This document shows positions 62,727 through 64,000 of a stretch of DNA of 64,000 bases, piece by piece. The stretch covers positions 372,001-436,000 of the forward strand of contig JAUXYP010000001.1 of assembly GCA_030694265.1 (NCBI GenBank), read 5' to 3'. The DNA is from Sulfuricurvum sp. GTDB lineage: Bacteria > Campylobacterota > Campylobacteria > Campylobacterales > Sulfurimonadaceae. The position numbers were made by a program, and so were the translations under genes. How positions within the stretch are numbered: the stretch's first letter is position 1; each line of letters begins with the position of its first letter. The notes beneath the pieces were generated by a model. It was not told the DNA's origin, made no database searches, and saw only the letters and a program-made list of their open reading frames with translations.

Positions 62727-64000
62727 ATGCAAACAAACACTTCTGATACTTTTCGATTTTTACCGACTACCCGTGCCGAAATGGATGCACGAGGTTGGGA
62801 TCAGTGTGATGTGATCCTCATTAATGGGGATGCGTATATTGATTCCCCTTTTATCGGCATTGCGGCTGTAGGACGTATACTAGAGCGTGAGGGATATCGC
62901 GTGGGTATTATCGGTCAGCCTGATGTTACCAGCGATGTGGACATTAAACGCCTTGGTGAACCGCGTCTTTTTTGGGGAGTGAGCGGCGGTAGTGTTGATT
63001 CGATGGTTTCCAACTACACCGCAACCAAAAAATTCCGCAACAGCGATGATTATACCCCTGGCGGTGTAAACAACAAACGTCCCGATCGTGCGACGCTGGT
63101 CTACACCAATCTCATCCGTCAATATTATAAAAATACCGTTCCAATAGTCTTGGGAGGGATAGAAGCAAGCTTGCGCCGTGTGACCCATTATGACTATTGG
63201 ACGAACAAACTGCGTAAACCGATTTTGCTTGATGCCAAAGCTGATTTTTTGATCTACGGAATGGGCGAGGGAGCGATTATCGCTCTACCAAAAGCATTGG
63301 AACGTGGCGAATCCCCCCATAACATACGCGGAGTCTGTTACATTGCCAAAGAACCTCGTAAAGATTATTTGATGTTGCCCTCGCACAAAGAGTGTTTGGA
63401 AAATAAAGAGAAGTATATAGACCTATTTGATGCATTTTATGACAATAACGATCCGATTTCAGCTGAAGGATTGTGTCAAGAGGTAGACGGACGCTACAGT
63501 ATCCAAAATCCTCCTGCCGATTATCTCGATGAGAACGAGATGGATGCCGTATCCGCACTCCCGTTTACCCGTGAACTTCACCCCTATCATCAGCCGCAAG
63601 GAGCAGTGAAGTGTTTGGAAACGATTAAATTCTCTATTATGACCCATCAGGGATGTTGGGGAGAGTGTAACTTTTGTGCCATCGGCGTCCATCAGGGGCG
63701 TACGATCCGAACACGTAGCGAAGAGTCGATATTAAAAGAGGCGACACAGTTTACTGAGTATAAAGATTTCAAGGGGATCATTAGCGATGTGGGCGGTCCT
63801 ACTGCCAATATGTACGGCTATGAGTGTAACAAAAAACTCAAACACGGTACGTGTGCCCATCAGCGCTGTGTAGATGATACGCATCTATGCAAATCGATGA
63901 AAGTAGACCATACCCGTATCATTAATCTTTTGCGTCGTATGCGTGAGGTACGAGGGGTTAAAAAAGCATTTGTCGCTTCAGGGGTGCGGTATGATCTGAT
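62727..64000 (+). CDS. YgiQ-like radical SAM protein, N-terminal part, cut by window edge
   Basis: At least 424 residues of a protein that normally has 600 or more. An N-terminal B12-binding-like region (RFLPTTRAEMDARGWDQCD, PFIGIAAVGRILEREGYRVGII) is followed by the radical SAM cluster motif GCWGECNFCAIGVHQGR (C-x3-C-x2-C) and SDVGGPTANMYGYEC. The downstream Cys-rich segment CNKKLKHGTCAHQRC may bind a second cluster. The reaction is not known. No ribosome site; the mRNA may be leaderless. Separated by 206 bases from the divergent Abi gene. Confidence 0.9.
   Translation, partial: MQTNTSDTFRFLPTTRAEMDARGWDQCDVILINGDAYIDSPFIGIAAVGRILEREGYRVGIIGQPDVTSDVDIKRLGEPRLFWGVSGGSVDSMVSNYTATKKFRNSDDYTPGGVNNKRPDRATLVYTNLIRQYYKNTVPIVLGGIEASLRRVTHYDYWTNKLRKPILLDAKADFLIYGMGEGAIIALPKALERGESPHNIRGVCYIAKEPRKDYLMLPSHKECLENKEKYIDLFDAFYDNNDPISAEGLCQEVDGRYSIQNPPADYLDENEMDAVSALPFTRELHPYHQPQGAVKCLETIKFSIMTHQGCWGECNFCAIGVHQGRTIRTRSEESILKEATQFTEYKDFKGIISDVGGPTANMYGYECNKKLKHGTCAHQRCVDDTHLCKSMKVDHTRIINLLRRMREVRGVKKAFVASGVRYDL

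Overview
The window is a 64 kb piece of a Campylobacterota (epsilonproteobacterial) chromosome, most like a free-living Sulfuricurvum or Sulfurimonas type. This rests on several signs: the gene order pepA-dedA-(trpB)-apt-rpiB-M50-lepB-folD and aspS-nadK-recN-tatD-mltD-rlpA-kdsC-lptC-lptA-engB-mrdA, which I recall from Helicobacter and Campylobacter; a long epsilon-type DapD; a 432-residue GluRS of the second epsilon type; and strong TATAAT/TACAAT -10 boxes with weak -35 boxes. These judgements come from reading the sequence, not from searches. No rRNA, tRNA, CRISPR array or intact insertion sequence was seen. Coding density is very high, genes often overlap by 1-40 bases, and no gene-free stretch exceeds 300 bases. 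Layout: 1-6176 (minus) is a housekeeping operon (pepA, dedA, trpB, apt, a coiled-coil protein, rpiB, M50 protease, lepB, folD). 6240-7512 (plus) holds a small c-type cytochrome and a CitE-like lyase, facing a TonB-like protein. 8521-10599 is hemL, atpZ and a membrane protein. 10589-13143 (minus) is rpoD followed by a PAS-like protein. 13292-14910 is a flagellar rod pair behind a sigma-54 promoter. 15007-18623 is leuD, leuB, two small helper-type genes, purU, trmL and a microprotein. 18620-21320 holds a second microprotein, a LexA/CI-like S24 regulator with a palindromic operator, an SH3/NlpC lipoprotein hydrolase and a miniature flagellar rod-like protein. 21388-27148 is dapD, an ankyrin protein, a membrane microprotein, cinA, two tandem adenylate kinases and aspS. 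27330-28214 is an unrecognised secreted protein flanked by REP-like palindromes. 28373-31611 is nadK, recN and tatD. 31663-39074 is a ten-gene envelope operon (mltD, rlpA, hisB, kdsC, lptC, lptA, engB, a short ArgA-like acetyltransferase, an MreD-like protein, mrdA). 39052-43556 is ybeY, a His/Cys small protein with a TonB-dependent receptor, queC and a YgjP-type peptidase. 43553-51844 is mostly minus-strand housekeeping (a MurF-N-like protein, metG, a Cys-rich protein, fbp, mobB, slt, yggT, gltX). 51978-53843 is a large PilZ protein. 53849-59910 is a ten-gene minus-strand arsenic/thiol cluster read away from a divergent ArsB pump across an ArsR operator. 61264-62520 is an AT-rich two-gene insert with an Abi/HEPN protein. 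62727-64000 is the start of a YgiQ radical SAM protein. The best candidate for an under-described system is 61264-62634. An Abi-type HEPN protein with an R-x4-H motif and an unrecognised helical partner sit behind their own -35/-10 promoter, and the first thing transcribed should be a 13-bp bulged RNA hairpin. That layout resembles an RNA-regulated toxin or abortive-infection module. A second candidate is the arsenic cluster, which joins ArsI, ArsR, ArsC and a CSCS permease to a cytoplasmic thioredoxin-like protein, a CcdA-like electron carrier, a periplasmic thioredoxin and a rhodanese; it looks like a thiol-electron relay across the membrane.
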